The notes under the pieces are model-generated. The model was not told the DNA's origin. It ran no database searches and saw only the letters and a program-made list of their open reading frames with translations. This document shows positions 23,412 through 31,729 of a stretch of 46,119 nucleotides of DNA, in pieces. The stretch is taken from the IMG/VR virus record IMGVR_UViG_3300037087_000772, positions 64,001-110,119 of that record; one strand, given 5' to 3'. The stretch's first letter is position 1, and every line of letters begins with the position of its first letter. A program made the translations under genes and the position numbers. The stretch comes from a virus.

Positions 23412-25319
23412 TTATTTTACTTCAGTGAATTCTACATCCTGAACATCCTCTGGTGGTTGTTTTGGTCCTTTTTGAGTTTCACCAGATGTATTCTGTTGTT
23501 GAGTTGTTTCACCACCCTGACTCTGTTGGTACATTTTCGTAGAAATAGAATTCCACTTTTCATTCAGTTCGTTTGTAAGACTATCAACTGTTGGAATGTC
23601 CTTTATGGAATGTGCCTGTCTGAGTTTATCAAGAGTTTCCTTTAATGTAGTTCTATCACTTTCAGTTAATTTCTCTCCAAAATCTTTGATGTTTTTTTCA
23701 CTCTGGAAAATTGAGGCATCTGCTTTATTAAGTTTATCAATATCATCCTTTTCTTTCTTGTCCTTTTCTTCATTTTCCTGAGCTTCCCTTTTCATCCTTT
23801 CAATTTCATCCTTGGATAAATTTGAAGAACCTTCAATACGGATATTCTGTTTCTTCTGAGTTGCTTTGTCAACAGCCAAGACTTCGATGATACCGTTCGC
23901 GTTGATATCCAACGAAACACTGATTTGCGGCACGCCTCGTGGTGCTGGTGGTAATCCATCCAATATAAATTTTCCTAAGGATTTATTATCCTTAGCCATT
24001 GGACGCTCCCCTTGAAGAACATGAATCTCTACGGATGGTTGATTATCAGCGGCCGTTGAAAAAACTTCAGTTTTTGATACTGGAATTGTAGTATTAGCTT
24101 CAACCAATTTTGTGAATACCCCACCGAATGTTTCAATTCCAAGTGAAAGAGGGGTAACATCAAGTAATAAAATATCCTTTACTTCACCACCAATAATACC
24201 AGCTTGGATGGCTGCTCCAACGGCAACGGCTTCATCAGGATTAACTGATCGGTTTGGTTCTTTTCCGAAAATACTTTTAACAAGTGTCTGAACGGCTGGA
24301 ATTCTTGTTGAACCACCGACCAAAACGATTTCATCCAGTTCTTCTTTTTTCAAACCACTATCCTCAAGGGCTTTTCTTGAAATAGGAATCAATCTCTGGA
24401 AAATAGGATCACAAATTTGATCGAATTTGGCTCTGTTAAGTTTTACAACCATGTGTTTAGGAACACCATCAATCGGCATTATATAAGGTAGGTTGATTTC
24501 TGTTTCAACAGAAGAAGAAAGTTCAATCTTAGCTTTCTCGGCTGCATCTTTTAATCTTTGGAGTGCCATCGGATCTTTCTTTAAATCCACACCACCATTT
24601 TCTTTTCTGAATCCCTCATTCAACCAATCTACAATAGCATCATCAATATCATTACCTCCAAGGTGGACATCACCATAAGTTGATTTCACCTCAAAAACAC
24701 CTTCACCTGATTCAAGAACAGACACATCGAATGTACCACCACCAAAGTCGAACACAACAATCTTCATATCCTTGTTCTGTTTGTCCAATCCGTAAGCGAG
24801 AGCTGCGGCCGTTGGTTCATTTACTATCCTTTCAACTTTGAAACCAGCGATTTCACCAGCCTCTTTAGTCGCCTGTCTTTGTTCATTATTAAACCAAGCC
24901 GGAACAGTAATAACTGCTCTGTCTACGGTTTGACCAAGATAATCCTCGGCTGTTTTCTTCATTTTTTGAAGAATCATTGCACTGATTTCCTGAGGGGTGA
25001 AATCTTTACCATCAATACTGACAACAGGATTACCATTACTTGCCCTTTTAACAGGAAATGATACCCTTTTGATTTCATCGGTCAATTTTTCGTATTTCTC
25101 ACCCATGAATCTTTTAATGGATGATATTGTTCTTGGACTGTTAGTTACCTGTTGACGGCGAGCTGGTGCTCCTACTTTTCTTTCACTATCAATGAAAGCT
25201 ACAATACTCGGTGTGGTTCTTTGTCCTTCACTGTTTGCGATAATAACGGGAACTCCGCCTTCCATTACAGCAACGGCACTAAAAGTAGTTCCTAAGTCGA
25301 TTCCTACAATTTTACTCAT
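23412..25319 (-). CDS. dnaK: Chaperone DnaK (Hsp70)
   Basis: A 635-residue full-length Hsp70. The nucleotide-binding domain starts [20 protein letters not shown] (TTF-S where most bacteria have TTN-S). Phosphate-2 [13 protein letters not shown] and [11 protein letters not shown] are intact. The substrate-binding domain begins at [14 protein letters not shown], followed by a helical lid and the C-terminal [11 protein letters not shown] for cofactor interaction. No DnaJ or GrpE is adjacent. Its base composition is clearly less AT-rich than surrounding genes, pointing to acquisition from a bacterium or selection for expression. It probably aids folding or assembly of phage proteins, or substitutes for host DnaK. 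Confidence 0.98.
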   Translation of the reverse strand: MSKIVGIDLGTTFSAVAVMEGGVPVIIANSEGQRTTPSIVAFIDSERKVGAPARRQQVTNSPRTISSIKRFMGEKYEKLTDEIKRVSFPVKRASNGNPVVSIDGKDFTPQEISAMILQKMKKTAEDYLGQTVDRAVITVPAWFNNEQRQATKEAGEIAGFKVERIVNEPTAAALAYGLDKQNKDMKIVVFDFGGGTFDVSVLESGEGVFEVKSTYGDVHLGGNDIDDAIVDWLNEGFRKENGGVDLKKDPMALQRLKDAAEKAKIELSSSVETEINLPYIMPIDGVPKHMVVKLNRAKFDQICDPIFQRLIPISRKALEDSGLKKEELDEIVLVGGSTRIPAVQTLVKSIFGKEPNRSVNPDEAVAVGAAIQAGIIGGEVKDILLLDVTPLSLGIETFGGVFTKLVEANTTIPVSKTEVFSTAADNQPSVEIHVLQGERPMAKDNKSLGKFILDGLPPAPRGVPQISVSLDINANGIIEVLAVDKATQKKQNIRIEGSSNLSKDEIERMKREAQENEEKDKKEKDDIDKLNKADASIFQSEKNIKDFGEKLTESDRTTLKETLDKLRQAHSIKDIPTVDSLTNELNEKWNSISTKMYQQSQGGETTQQQNTSGETQKGPKQPPEDVQDVEFTEVK

Positions 25320-25382
25320 AAATAATATTCCTTTCTTATTTTATATGTTTTTGATTTAAGATTGTTTCAATTATTATACCAT

Positions 25383-25406
25383 TGACAGATGTATGTCATT
25401 CTGTCA
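25383..25406. promoter_or_regulatory. Inverted repeat upstream of dnaK
   Basis: TGACAGA (25383-25389), 10 nt, TCTGTCA (25400-25406), about 65 nt before the dnaK start and overlapping the stop of the upstream gene. No T-run follows, so an operator or RNA hairpin is more likely than a terminator. It is not the CIRCE sequence. Confidence 0.35.
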
Positions 25407-25628
25407 GATTAGTTCTCTTTCCACTTCTTTTTCTATCTTCTCGACTTCTTCTTTTGACAGTCCAAGAACTTTCTCTACCAGTTTCAATCCATAATTTCTC
25501 TGGAGTACTTCCTGATAATCGGGTTCATCCCATGCCATAACGGACAAATCCCCATATTGGCTTTTCATTTTCTTTATCCAAATTTGATAAAGCCTAATTT
25601 CTTCTTTGTAACTTTCTATTGGTGTCAT
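25404..25628 (-). CDS. Small helical hypothetical protein
   Basis: A 74-residue protein, two helices with a coiled-coil C-terminus (LSKEEVEKIEKEVE). Lies between the winged-helix/zinc protein and dnaK on the same strand. No recognised family. Confidence 0.6.
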   Translation of the reverse strand: MTPIESYKEEIRLYQIWIKKMKSQYGDLSVMAWDEPDYQEVLQRNYGLKLVEKVLGLSKEEVEKIEKEVERELI

Positions 25629-25655
25629 ATTTTTTGTTATTTGAATTTCATTTTA

Positions 25656-25991
25656 TCATTCATTATTTATCCATTCATGTCCACAGACTAAACAAGTTAC
25701 TAATCTACCCCAACTACTGGTTTTAGGATGTTCACAAGTTTCGTTTTTTGAATTTTCAAAACCTTTTGTTATTTGAACTTCAGTTCCTTTCGGAAAGTAC
25801 ATACTTTTTACACAATAATTCATTTGAGGCAAAGTATATTCCACTTCAATTATATCTCCATTCTTCACAAGTTCATCAAGAACATCGGTAATATTCTGAT
25901 CTGGTTCATTATTGGTCATGAATCTTACGACAATTTCAGTTGCTTTAATCGGGCCAAACTCGTTTACTATTTCAATTATTTTTTCTCTCAT
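25656..25991 (-). CDS. Winged-helix plus zinc-ribbon protein
   Basis: A 111-residue protein. The N-terminal 75 residues look like a winged helix: MREKIIEIVNEFGPIKATEI, then ITDVLDELVKNGDIIEVEY as recognition helix and wing. The C-terminus has a zinc-ribbon pattern (ETCEHPKT, then CLVCGHEW). A DNA-binding regulator is plausible. Located upstream of dnaK on the same strand. Confidence 0.55.
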   Translation of the reverse strand: MREKIIEIVNEFGPIKATEIVVRFMTNNEPDQNITDVLDELVKNGDIIEVEYTLPQMNYCVKSMYFPKGTEVQITKGFENSKNETCEHPKTSSWGRLVTCLVCGHEWINNE

Positions 25992-26053
25992 ACTTCACTT
26001 TTTCTTAATATAATAAAAAAATCAATAAAAAAAAAAGAAAATGAGTTTTTTAC

Positions 26054-26065
26054 TTTAATATATAA
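26054..26065 (+). promoter_or_regulatory. TATATA-type (putative late) promoter
   Basis: TTTAATATATAA, 22 nt before the ATG at 26088; it rules out the long upstream extension of this frame. Confidence 0.6.
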
Positions 26066-26087
26066 TAGAAAAAATAAAAAACGACAT

Positions 26088-27203
26088 ATGGAAATTACCA
26101 CGAGAGACATCAGAATAGCTTTCTACGAATTAGGAAGAATCTTAGAAAAATTAAACAACACTGTTTTATTAATCAATGAAAAATATGGTGAAAATCAGGG
26201 GAAACTTTTTGAAGCTGGTTTCTGGGATAGATTGAAAACTGGTGCTGGAAAAGTGGGATCAGCAATTGGTGGAGCAGCAGGATCAGTAAAGAATATAGGT
26301 ACAACCGCCGTAGACAGAACAAAACAAGCCGTATCAACAGCTATAGATAAAACAAAACAAGTCGCCACTTCAGCTTATGATAAAGGAAAACAATTAGGTC
26401 AACAAGCAGTTACAGCAATTGGTGAAATCGCTAATAAAGTCGCTGGATATTTTTCTCAAGCTTTTCAATGGATCTCAGAACAACCTGAAGCTTTCTGGAA
26501 CAAAGTAAAAGAGGGATGGGATAATGTAGCTGATCAAATAGCTAAAATGAAAGAAACAGCAGGTGATAAATTCCAATTAAATGTCGGTTTAATTCTCGAA
26601 GATATAAACAAGAAATTATGTAAGAAATTAAGAGAACTAACAAATGATAAACAAATGGGTGCTTATGCAATCGCAAGAAAAAGACCATCAGATTTTAAAG
26701 GTAAATACGCTAAATTCAAAGGAACATTTCAAGCAGTAGGTCAAGAATTGGTAAAGAGTAAATACGCCGCTGCTAAGGAATTCGGTCAAAAATTATTGGA
26801 TTCACTTGAACAAGGAGCAGAAGATGTATTCTATTTCACATTAGGATTGATTTTAGTACCTTTTTACGCTGTTGGTTGGGTAGCAAAGAAATTAATGGTT
26901 TTGGGTATTGATTTTGGTCATGTTGTAGAAGAATTCATTAAAACAGCCAAGGTAGAATTACCTGAGGTTTGGAGTGAGTTTAAAGGTGGAGTTAAAACTG
27001 GTTATCAAGAAAAAACAGAACCAGCTACAGTTCCAACAACTGAACCAGCAGCTCCTGTTACACCAGCCCCAGCTACTGAAAGAACAATTTTAAGATTTGC
27101 TGATTTTGTTAATGAAAAAAAGAAATTGAAAAAGAAAGACAGAGAAAAAGGAAAAATATGTGATGATTGTAAAAAATTTCCATGTGAATGTCCAACTGAA
27201 TAA
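26088..27203 (+). CDS. Helical protein with a C-terminal tag-like motif and Cys tail
   Basis: A 371-residue protein. The frame is open far upstream, but the TATATA box sets the start at 26088 (MEITTRDIRIAFYELG). A Gly/Ala-rich amphipathic stretch (about 45-115) with TAVDRTKQAVSTAIDKTKQ-type repeats resembles membrane-active or LEA-like helices. A hydrophobic helix follows at about 255-275. A Pro/Thr/Ala linker then leads to ILRFADFVNEKKK, very like the shared N-terminal tag but near the C-terminus, and a Cys tail (CDDCKKFPCECP). Ends at a strong terminator. Possibly a virion or ejection protein. Confidence 0.65.
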   Translation: MEITTRDIRIAFYELGRILEKLNNTVLLINEKYGENQGKLFEAGFWDRLKTGAGKVGSAIGGAAGSVKNIGTTAVDRTKQAVSTAIDKTKQVATSAYDKGKQLGQQAVTAIGEIANKVAGYFSQAFQWISEQPEAFWNKVKEGWDNVADQIAKMKETAGDKFQLNVGLILEDINKKLCKKLRELTNDKQMGAYAIARKRPSDFKGKYAKFKGTFQAVGQELVKSKYAAAKEFGQKLLDSLEQGAEDVFYFTLGLILVPFYAVGWVAKKLMVLGIDFGHVVEEFIKTAKVELPEVWSEFKGGVKTGYQEKTEPATVPTTEPAAPVTPAPATERTILRFADFVNEKKKLKKKDREKGKICDDCKKFPCECPTE

Positions 27204-27206
27204 AAC

Positions 27207-27235
27207 AAAAAAAACCCGAAACTTCGGGTTTTTTC
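27207..27235 (+). terminator. Strong intrinsic terminator
   Basis: Stem ACCCGAA / TTCGGGT with a 2-nt loop, flanked by A- and T-runs (TTTTTT), immediately after the stop at 27203. Confidence 0.9.
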
Positions 27236-27265
27236 TTGCGTCAAACTAAAAACAAAAAATGAAAA

Positions 27266-27529
27266 TCACGATAGAAAAAATTCTTTATTTCTTTTAATGG
27301 CTCTTACCAATCCGATGATTAATCCTATAACCAGACTGAAATAGACCCATTGTAACATTATAAATCCAAGATATTGATACCATTTGTACCAGATAGAAAT
27401 CAATTGGAAATAATTTATACCGAATAATTTTGTCGTGATAAACCAGTTGAAATATGTCAGTAAAAACAGAAGTGGTAAATAAGTTATTAGAATCTTAAAT
27501 ATAACCACAAATTTCTTATTGAGTTCCAT
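27266..27529 (-). CDS. Small membrane protein
   Basis: An 87-residue protein from the ATG at 27529 (MELNKKFVVIFKILI), which overlaps the end of rpmE by 14 nt. Two membrane helices (about 8-30 and 50-75) and a basic C-terminus. Co-transcribed with the bL31 gene. No family recognised. Confidence 0.6.
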   Translation of the reverse strand: MELNKKFVVIFKILITYLPLLFLLTYFNWFITTKLFGINYFQLISIWYKWYQYLGFIMLQWVYFSLVIGLIIGLVRAIKRNKEFFLS

Positions 27530-27794
27530 TGTTTCCTTCTTTCTTAATGAATTTCTGATACTTCGTTTTGTACTTATCAACTCTACCAGCAGTATCAATA
27601 AGTTTCATTTTACCCGTAAAGAAAGGATGTGATGTATTACTTATCTCCAACTTAATCAAAGGATATTCCACTCCATCTTCCCATAAGATAGTATCTTTGG
27701 TTTGAGCGGTAGATTTGGATAAAAAAGAATATCCATTCGACATATCTTTAAAAACGACAACCCTGTATTCTTTTGGGTGAATTCCTTTTTTCAT
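27516..27794 (-). CDS. rpmE2: Ribosomal protein bL31, type B (zinc-independent)
   Basis: A 92-residue protein from the ATG at 27794 (MKKGIHPKEYRVVVFKDMSN). Diagnostic segments are STAQTKDTILWEDGVEYPLI, SNTSHPFFTGKMKL and DTAGRVDKYKTKY. The CxxC zinc ligands of type A bL31 are absent, so this is the type B form used under zinc limitation. In cells bL31 bridges the large and small ribosomal subunits. Virus-encoded ribosomal proteins are known, but a bL31 paralogue is notable; it could replace the host copy on ribosomes during infection. Confidence 0.95.
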   Translation of the reverse strand: MKKGIHPKEYRVVVFKDMSNGYSFLSKSTAQTKDTILWEDGVEYPLIKLEISNTSHPFFTGKMKLIDTAGRVDKYKTKYQKFIKKEGNNGTQ

Positions 27795-27811
27795 TTCAAT
27801 AACTATTAATA

Positions 27812-28024
27812 TTAACCATAAAACTGTACTAAACGCATCACTTCTTCCTGACAATCGGGATCTTCCATTGCTCTCCTCATTCTTTCATCAAAATAATCAT
27901 GAAACATAAACTGATCATTTTCTGATGATGGGGGATACACTTCGTTTAAACCATTATTGATTCTCTGAATTGCTTCAGATGTCGGTTTCGAAATGGGTTT
28001 CTGGTTTTTGGTTGATTTTTTCAT
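27812..28024 (-). CDS. Small hypothetical protein
   Basis: A 70-residue protein from the ATG at 28024 (MKKSTKNQKPISKPTSEAI); the longer frame needs a TTG at 28051 that lies on the promoter edge. Basic N-terminus, acidic C-terminus. First gene after the host-type promoter at 28054 and leader of the bL31 transcript. No recognised motif. Confidence 0.6.
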   Translation of the reverse strand: MKKSTKNQKPISKPTSEAIQRINNGLNEVYPPSSENDQFMFHDYFDERMRRAMEDPDCQEEVMRLVQFYG

Positions 28025-28053
28025 TTGTATGTTCCTTTTTAAGTTTGACAATA

Positions 28054-28080
28054 CAAAGGTACGATTGATTTCTGAGATAA
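28054..28080 (-). promoter_or_regulatory. Host-type promoter of the bL31 operon
   Basis: On the minus strand TTATCTC, 12 nt, TACCTTTG, with ATCG before the -7 box exactly as in the cca promoter at 30134-30160. Confidence 0.75.
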
Positions 28081-28096
28081 AAAAATTAATGTCTTA

Positions 28097-28471
28097 TTAT
28101 TGAAAATATTTATTATCTTTAATACACCATTCAATTGCAAGAGCAAGGATTGAAGTATCTGGACCGTGGTCTCTACCCTTATACCAGTTAATAAGTTTGT
28201 CGAACTCTTCTTTGGTAAATTTTAGTTCATCAATACACCTTTTAACAGCATCGTATGTTTGTGGAATAGATACAATGTTTCCGTATTGTTCCATTCCTTT
28301 GAAACGGTACATTCCTGTTTCCCCTAATTTGTCGTGTTCTTCTTTAAGGATAATTTCAAAAATTTCCATCATTCCAAAGAATGAATCACGACCACCGAGC
28401 CTATCAACTGTCATAATTTGACGGCTCATATTTAAGATTTTGAGTAAAGGATTTTCTTTTGTTTCGTTCAT
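28097..28471 (-). CDS. Hypothetical protein
   Basis: A 124-residue helical protein with an HGPDTSILALAIEWCI segment near the C-terminus; unrecognised. Its ATG overlaps the stop of the zinc-knuckle gene upstream, and it lies at the end of the cca transcript. Confidence 0.6.
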   Translation of the reverse strand: MNETKENPLLKILNMSRQIMTVDRLGGRDSFFGMMEIFEIILKEEHDKLGETGMYRFKGMEQYGNIVSIPQTYDAVKRCIDELKFTKEEFDKLINWYKGRDHGPDTSILALAIEWCIKDNKYFQ

Positions 28472-28611
28472 TTTCTTTCTTTCTGATAATTACCATATAT
28501 TTTCTTGGCCATTGAACATCCTATCGTGTGATGTAGCATCCAAATATAACCATTTCCGCATGATTCCTTACACATTGGACATTTTTCTGTTTTCTCTTTC
28601 TTTGTGTTCAT
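28468..28611 (-). CDS. 47-residue zinc-knuckle-like protein
   Basis: A short frame starting MNTKKEKTEKCPMCKESCGN, with CPMC and a further C18 and C32. It overlaps the downstream start by 4 nt and lies 30 nt after the cca stop, supporting a real gene in this operon. Function unknown. Confidence 0.5.
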   Translation of the reverse strand: MNTKKEKTEKCPMCKESCGNGYIWMLHHTIGCSMAKKIYGNYQKERK

Positions 28612-28641
28612 CTTTTTTATATTAAAAGAGTAGAGTGGGGA

Positions 28642-30108
28642 TTACCACCTACGAAGTTTTCCCCACACTACCATTAACTTAGTTTTGATACTTGGGTTCA
28701 ATTCACGATTTAACCACAGTTTAGCACCCTTTAAAGTGGTAAATTCGAGGTTATCCTGAGCTTCATCTGCCTTCTTCAAGATTTCACCGAACTTCAATCC
28801 CGGCTTCATCCCGATTTCAATCAGATGGCGACCCATCAGAATGGACTTCCTCTGTTCAGTTGTAACATGGAGTGTCTTTGCGAGATTCCATACTTCCTCG
28901 ATTTCAGTCCTAACTTTAAGAATCCTTTCTTCATCGACATTATCCCTACCCAGAGCATCAGCCTCAATAACAAAGAGTAAATCCTTGATAGTAGACGGAT
29001 GAATGTTCTTAGAAAGTCTCAGAAGAGCTTTCTTCCTACTACTCAGTCCGTTGATTGAAAAGATGTTGACATGAGCCAAATGGAACTTAATCAGTTTTAC
29101 AATCTGTTCGACCAACACTGGTTTAATTCCAATCCTGTTAAGGATTTCTTCAGCCATCACAGCACCTAATCCCTCATGACCCTTACTTGTAACACAAATT
29201 CTACCACCCTTTTCTTCATGTTCGGTAGTTTGTGGTTTTGCGATATCATGAAGTAACATGGTAAACATGAACTTGGCTCTTTCATCCTCGACAATTCCCT
29301 CTCTTTCACAAATACTCAACATCCTTTTCATGGTCAGTTGGGTATGCTTTTCAACATCACCCTCTGGGTGCCAAATCGGGTCTTGTTCAGTATCTTTCAG
29401 AAGTCCAAGTTCAGGAATAACGACCATAGAACCACTTTCACGAAGAAAATCAAAAATCAGTTCAGGGTGTTTTCCCTTAATTGCCCATTTCATGAATTCT
29501 TCGGATAACCTTTCTTTCGGAAGATGTTTCAGTTCTTCAGACATTTCCCTCATGACCTCAAAAGTTTCAGGTGCCACAGTAAATCCAAAACGGGATTGAA
29601 ACTGTAAACCCCTCAGAACCCTAAGAGAATCTTCCTTAAACTTATCAGAAGTATGACGAATGATACCATTCTGTAAATCTTCCAGACCGTTAAAGAAGTC
29701 AAAAAGGATATTGTTAATTGGGTCGAAACCCAGAGCGTTCCATGTAAAATCCCTACGGAGAGCGGCTTCTTCTTTGGTCATTGGTTCGAAACTAACTTCG
29801 AAATCCTTATGACCAACACCAAGACGATTTTCCTTACGAGGTACGGAAAAATCACATTCCAAATTATCTTTTTTGAATTTCAAAATACCGAAACTCTTAC
29901 CTACGGAATCAACCTTTCCAAGACGGGAAAGAATCTTATCAAGTTGTTCGACAGTACATCCATGCACTTCAATATCAATATCTTTCGGATCAATTTCCAT
30001 AAATTTATCACGGACACATCCCCCGATCAATACGGGTTCAAATCCATTTTTACGGAGTTCCTGAAGAATCGAAATTAATATGTTATCGGTGAATGTGATG
30101 TTCGTCAT
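28642..30108 (-). CDS. cca: CCA tRNA nucleotidyltransferase with HD domain
   Basis: A 488-residue class II CCA-adding enzyme. The nucleotidyltransferase head has GGCVRD (29-34) and D43-I-D45 for metal binding, followed by the RRDFTWNAL motif and an ADDGID-like NGLEDLQNG segment. The tRNA-binding helices include SLRVLRGLQF. A C-terminal HD phosphohydrolase domain (HPEGDVEKHTQL, HDIAKP, KGHEGLG) makes it a bacterial multifunctional form. It adds or repairs the 3' CCA of tRNAs, perhaps repairing tRNAs damaged during infection. Base composition is richer in GC than its neighbours. Led by a host-type promoter, suggesting early expression. Confidence 0.95.
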   Translation of the reverse strand: MTNITFTDNILISILQELRKNGFEPVLIGGCVRDKFMEIDPKDIDIEVHGCTVEQLDKILSRLGKVDSVGKSFGILKFKKDNLECDFSVPRKENRLGVGHKDFEVSFEPMTKEEAALRRDFTWNALGFDPINNILFDFFNGLEDLQNGIIRHTSDKFKEDSLRVLRGLQFQSRFGFTVAPETFEVMREMSEELKHLPKERLSEEFMKWAIKGKHPELIFDFLRESGSMVVIPELGLLKDTEQDPIWHPEGDVEKHTQLTMKRMLSICEREGIVEDERAKFMFTMLLHDIAKPQTTEHEEKGGRICVTSKGHEGLGAVMAEEILNRIGIKPVLVEQIVKLIKFHLAHVNIFSINGLSSRKKALLRLSKNIHPSTIKDLLFVIEADALGRDNVDEERILKVRTEIEEVWNLAKTLHVTTEQRKSILMGRHLIEIGMKPGLKFGEILKKADEAQDNLEFTTLKGAKLWLNRELNPSIKTKLMVVWGKLRRW

Positions 30109-30133
30109 TTATCTATTTTTAAATTTGACTCTA

Positions 30134-30160
30134 CAAAGATACGATCTTTATGCGAGATAA
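30134..30160 (-). promoter_or_regulatory. Host-type promoter of cca
   Basis: On the minus strand TTATCTC, 12 nt, TATCTTTG, 25 nt before the cca ATG. Confidence 0.75.
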
Positions 30161-30165
30161 AAAAA

Positions 30166-30178
30166 TTTATATATAAAG
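30166..30178 (+). promoter_or_regulatory. TATATA-type (putative late) promoter
   Basis: TTTATATATAAAG, 20 nt before the ATG at 30199. It sits directly beside the divergent host-type cca promoter. Confidence 0.55.
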
Positions 30179-30198
30179 AAAATTGAGTTATTTTCTCT

Positions 30199-31146
30199 AT
30201 GATTATTACTGAATTCAACAAATTTAACAAAAGGAATGTGGTGAGCTTCGATTTTGATGGAGTGCTTCATTTAAGTATGATTCCCGGCACGATCCATCCT
30301 GCTGATTGGATCAATTATAAGACATGGATACCGAGTAAAAAATTACACGGAATTTTAAAAAAAGAACATCAGAATGGTAATAAAATAATCGTAATTAGTG
30401 CTCGTGATAAAAAATTTTATGATTTTAATAAACCAGATTTCAATTGGGACTCCCCACCATTAGACATGAAAAAGATCATGATGAAATTTATGAAATTATA
30501 TCAATTACCAGTGGATGATATAATTTTAACTGACAATGGTCCAAAAAAGCAAATTTTAATTGATATGAAGGCCATAAGACATTATGATGATAATATTGAT
30601 ATGGAACGAGAATTAAAAGATACTAATATTGAATTTGTATATGTTTATAATGATAAAATAGTAAGAAGAATTAAAAATAAAGGTAATAATATTTCTGAGG
30701 AAAAAATTATTGATAGTGAAACGATTGGGGAAATTCAAAAGCATATTGCTGATGGAACGAAAAATGACAAACCAATATTAACACCTGACGGTAAAAATGT
30801 GTATGTGATTCGAGCTGTTCAAAAAGGAGAATTTGATCATGTTATGAATAAAGGTGGGGTATCTGGAACATTCTGGGGAACTGAAATAAGTTATCGTAGT
30901 AATTATTATTTTATTAAACCAGATTCAGGATATGATAAAAGTTGGTCTTTTAGCCTTGACTTCAATCCAACCATTAGTAATTGGCCAGATGAACCTCGTA
31001 TTGAAAAACCAAATCCAAATTATAGACTACCAAACAAATTAATAGATCATTTTCAGGAAGTAGGTAGAAGAAGTGCCGTATCCTTAGAGGATATTTCCTA
31101 TATCTTAGATTCAAAAGGAGAAATTGTATATGATAAAGGAATTTAA
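30199..31146 (+). CDS. HAD-family phosphatase with unknown C-terminal domain, possibly tagged
   Basis: A 315-residue protein. The N-terminal HAD domain has motif I VVSFDFDGVLH (D18, D20), motif II IIVISARD and motif IV-like ILTDNGPKKQILIDMKAIRHYDDN. This suggests a phosphatase of the polynucleotide or nucleotidase kind; no kinase P-loop is present. The first residues MIITEFNKFNKRN resemble a weak version of the packaging tag. The C-terminal 145 residues are a separate, unrecognised beta-rich domain. It overlaps the tagged ADP-ribosyltransferase-like gene after it by 17 nt, so all three genes form one operon. Confidence 0.7.
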   Translation: MIITEFNKFNKRNVVSFDFDGVLHLSMIPGTIHPADWINYKTWIPSKKLHGILKKEHQNGNKIIVISARDKKFYDFNKPDFNWDSPPLDMKKIMMKFMKLYQLPVDDIILTDNGPKKQILIDMKAIRHYDDNIDMERELKDTNIEFVYVYNDKIVRRIKNKGNNISEEKIIDSETIGEIQKHIADGTKNDKPILTPDGKNVYVIRAVQKGEFDHVMNKGGVSGTFWGTEISYRSNYYFIKPDSGYDKSWSFSLDFNPTISNWPDEPRIEKPNPNYRLPNKLIDHFQEVGRRSAVSLEDISYILDSKGEIVYDKGI

Positions 31147-31729
31147 AATATTTGAAAGTAAACAGATTGGTGTGTTATATCATTTCACTACTTTGAGTAG
31201 CCTTTTCGACATGATACTTCGAGCAAGATATGTAACAAGTGAGGAAAACAAAATATTTCTCAAATTCGGATATAAAACAAATATTTCTCTCAGTAGAAAT
31301 TTTAATATGAAATCATCAGAATTAAAAATTGAAAAACAATGTGTAAGAATAGTCATCAATGGAGATAAATTATCAAATCATTATAAAATTGAACCTTTTT
31401 CAGATCCAATATATGATAAAACTCGTTCAGAAAGAGAAGAAAGAATTATGAGAGGTAGAAGAGATGATGTCGCCGATATTACAAATTATATCATTCAAAT
31501 TGATGTTTTAAAAAATCCAGTATTAGCTGATCTTTATCCTTGGAAGCCTATTAATTCATACACTTTTTCAGATCCGAAAAATACTCAATTAAAAATAAGT
31601 GTATCCGAAACAGATGAAATCATTAGATTATATGAAATGTATTTGAAAGAAACCCTAAGATTTTTCGGTTTTTGTAAATTCAACTTTAAAATTAATGTAG
31701 TTGATAAAATGAATCCTGTTCGACTATGA
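31130..31729 (+). CDS. Tagged ADP-ribosyltransferase-like protein, copy 1
   Basis: A 199-residue protein from the ATG at 31130 (MIKEFKIFESKQ). After the tag comes VLYHFTTLSSLFDMIL with H18, then ISLSRN (S53, S55, R56), VRIVINGDKLSNHYKIEPF and EREERIM (E101, E103, E104). The H ... SxSR ... E order and the YHFT start recall DarT/PARP-like ADP-ribosyltransferases and an uncharacterised phage family. The next gene aligns with it at all these points. Inferred as a packaged effector that may modify host macromolecules; activity is not established. Confidence 0.5.
   Translation: MIKEFKIFESKQIGVLYHFTTLSSLFDMILRARYVTSEENKIFLKFGYKTNISLSRNFNMKSSELKIEKQCVRIVINGDKLSNHYKIEPFSDPIYDKTRSEREERIMRGRRDDVADITNYIIQIDVLKNPVLADLYPWKPINSYTFSDPKNTQLKISVSETDEIIRLYEMYLKETLRFFGFCKFNFKINVVDKMNPVRL

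Noticed and set aside
25383-25406. CIRCE heat-shock element upstream of dnaK
   Set aside because: CIRCE is TTAGCACTC-N9-GAGTGCTAA; the sequence here is a different palindrome.
25773-26087. Long N-terminal extension of the 26088 gene
   Set aside because: It runs antisense through the winged-helix/zinc gene and across the TATATA promoter; the ATG at 26088 is the likely start.
23412-30108. This block as a bacterial chromosome fragment
   Set aside because: dnaK, bL31 and cca are interspersed with phage-type small genes, TATATA promoters and a gene with a tag-like motif, and do not have the usual bacterial neighbours. Acquisition by the phage fits better, though read-level checks would be needed to exclude misassembly.
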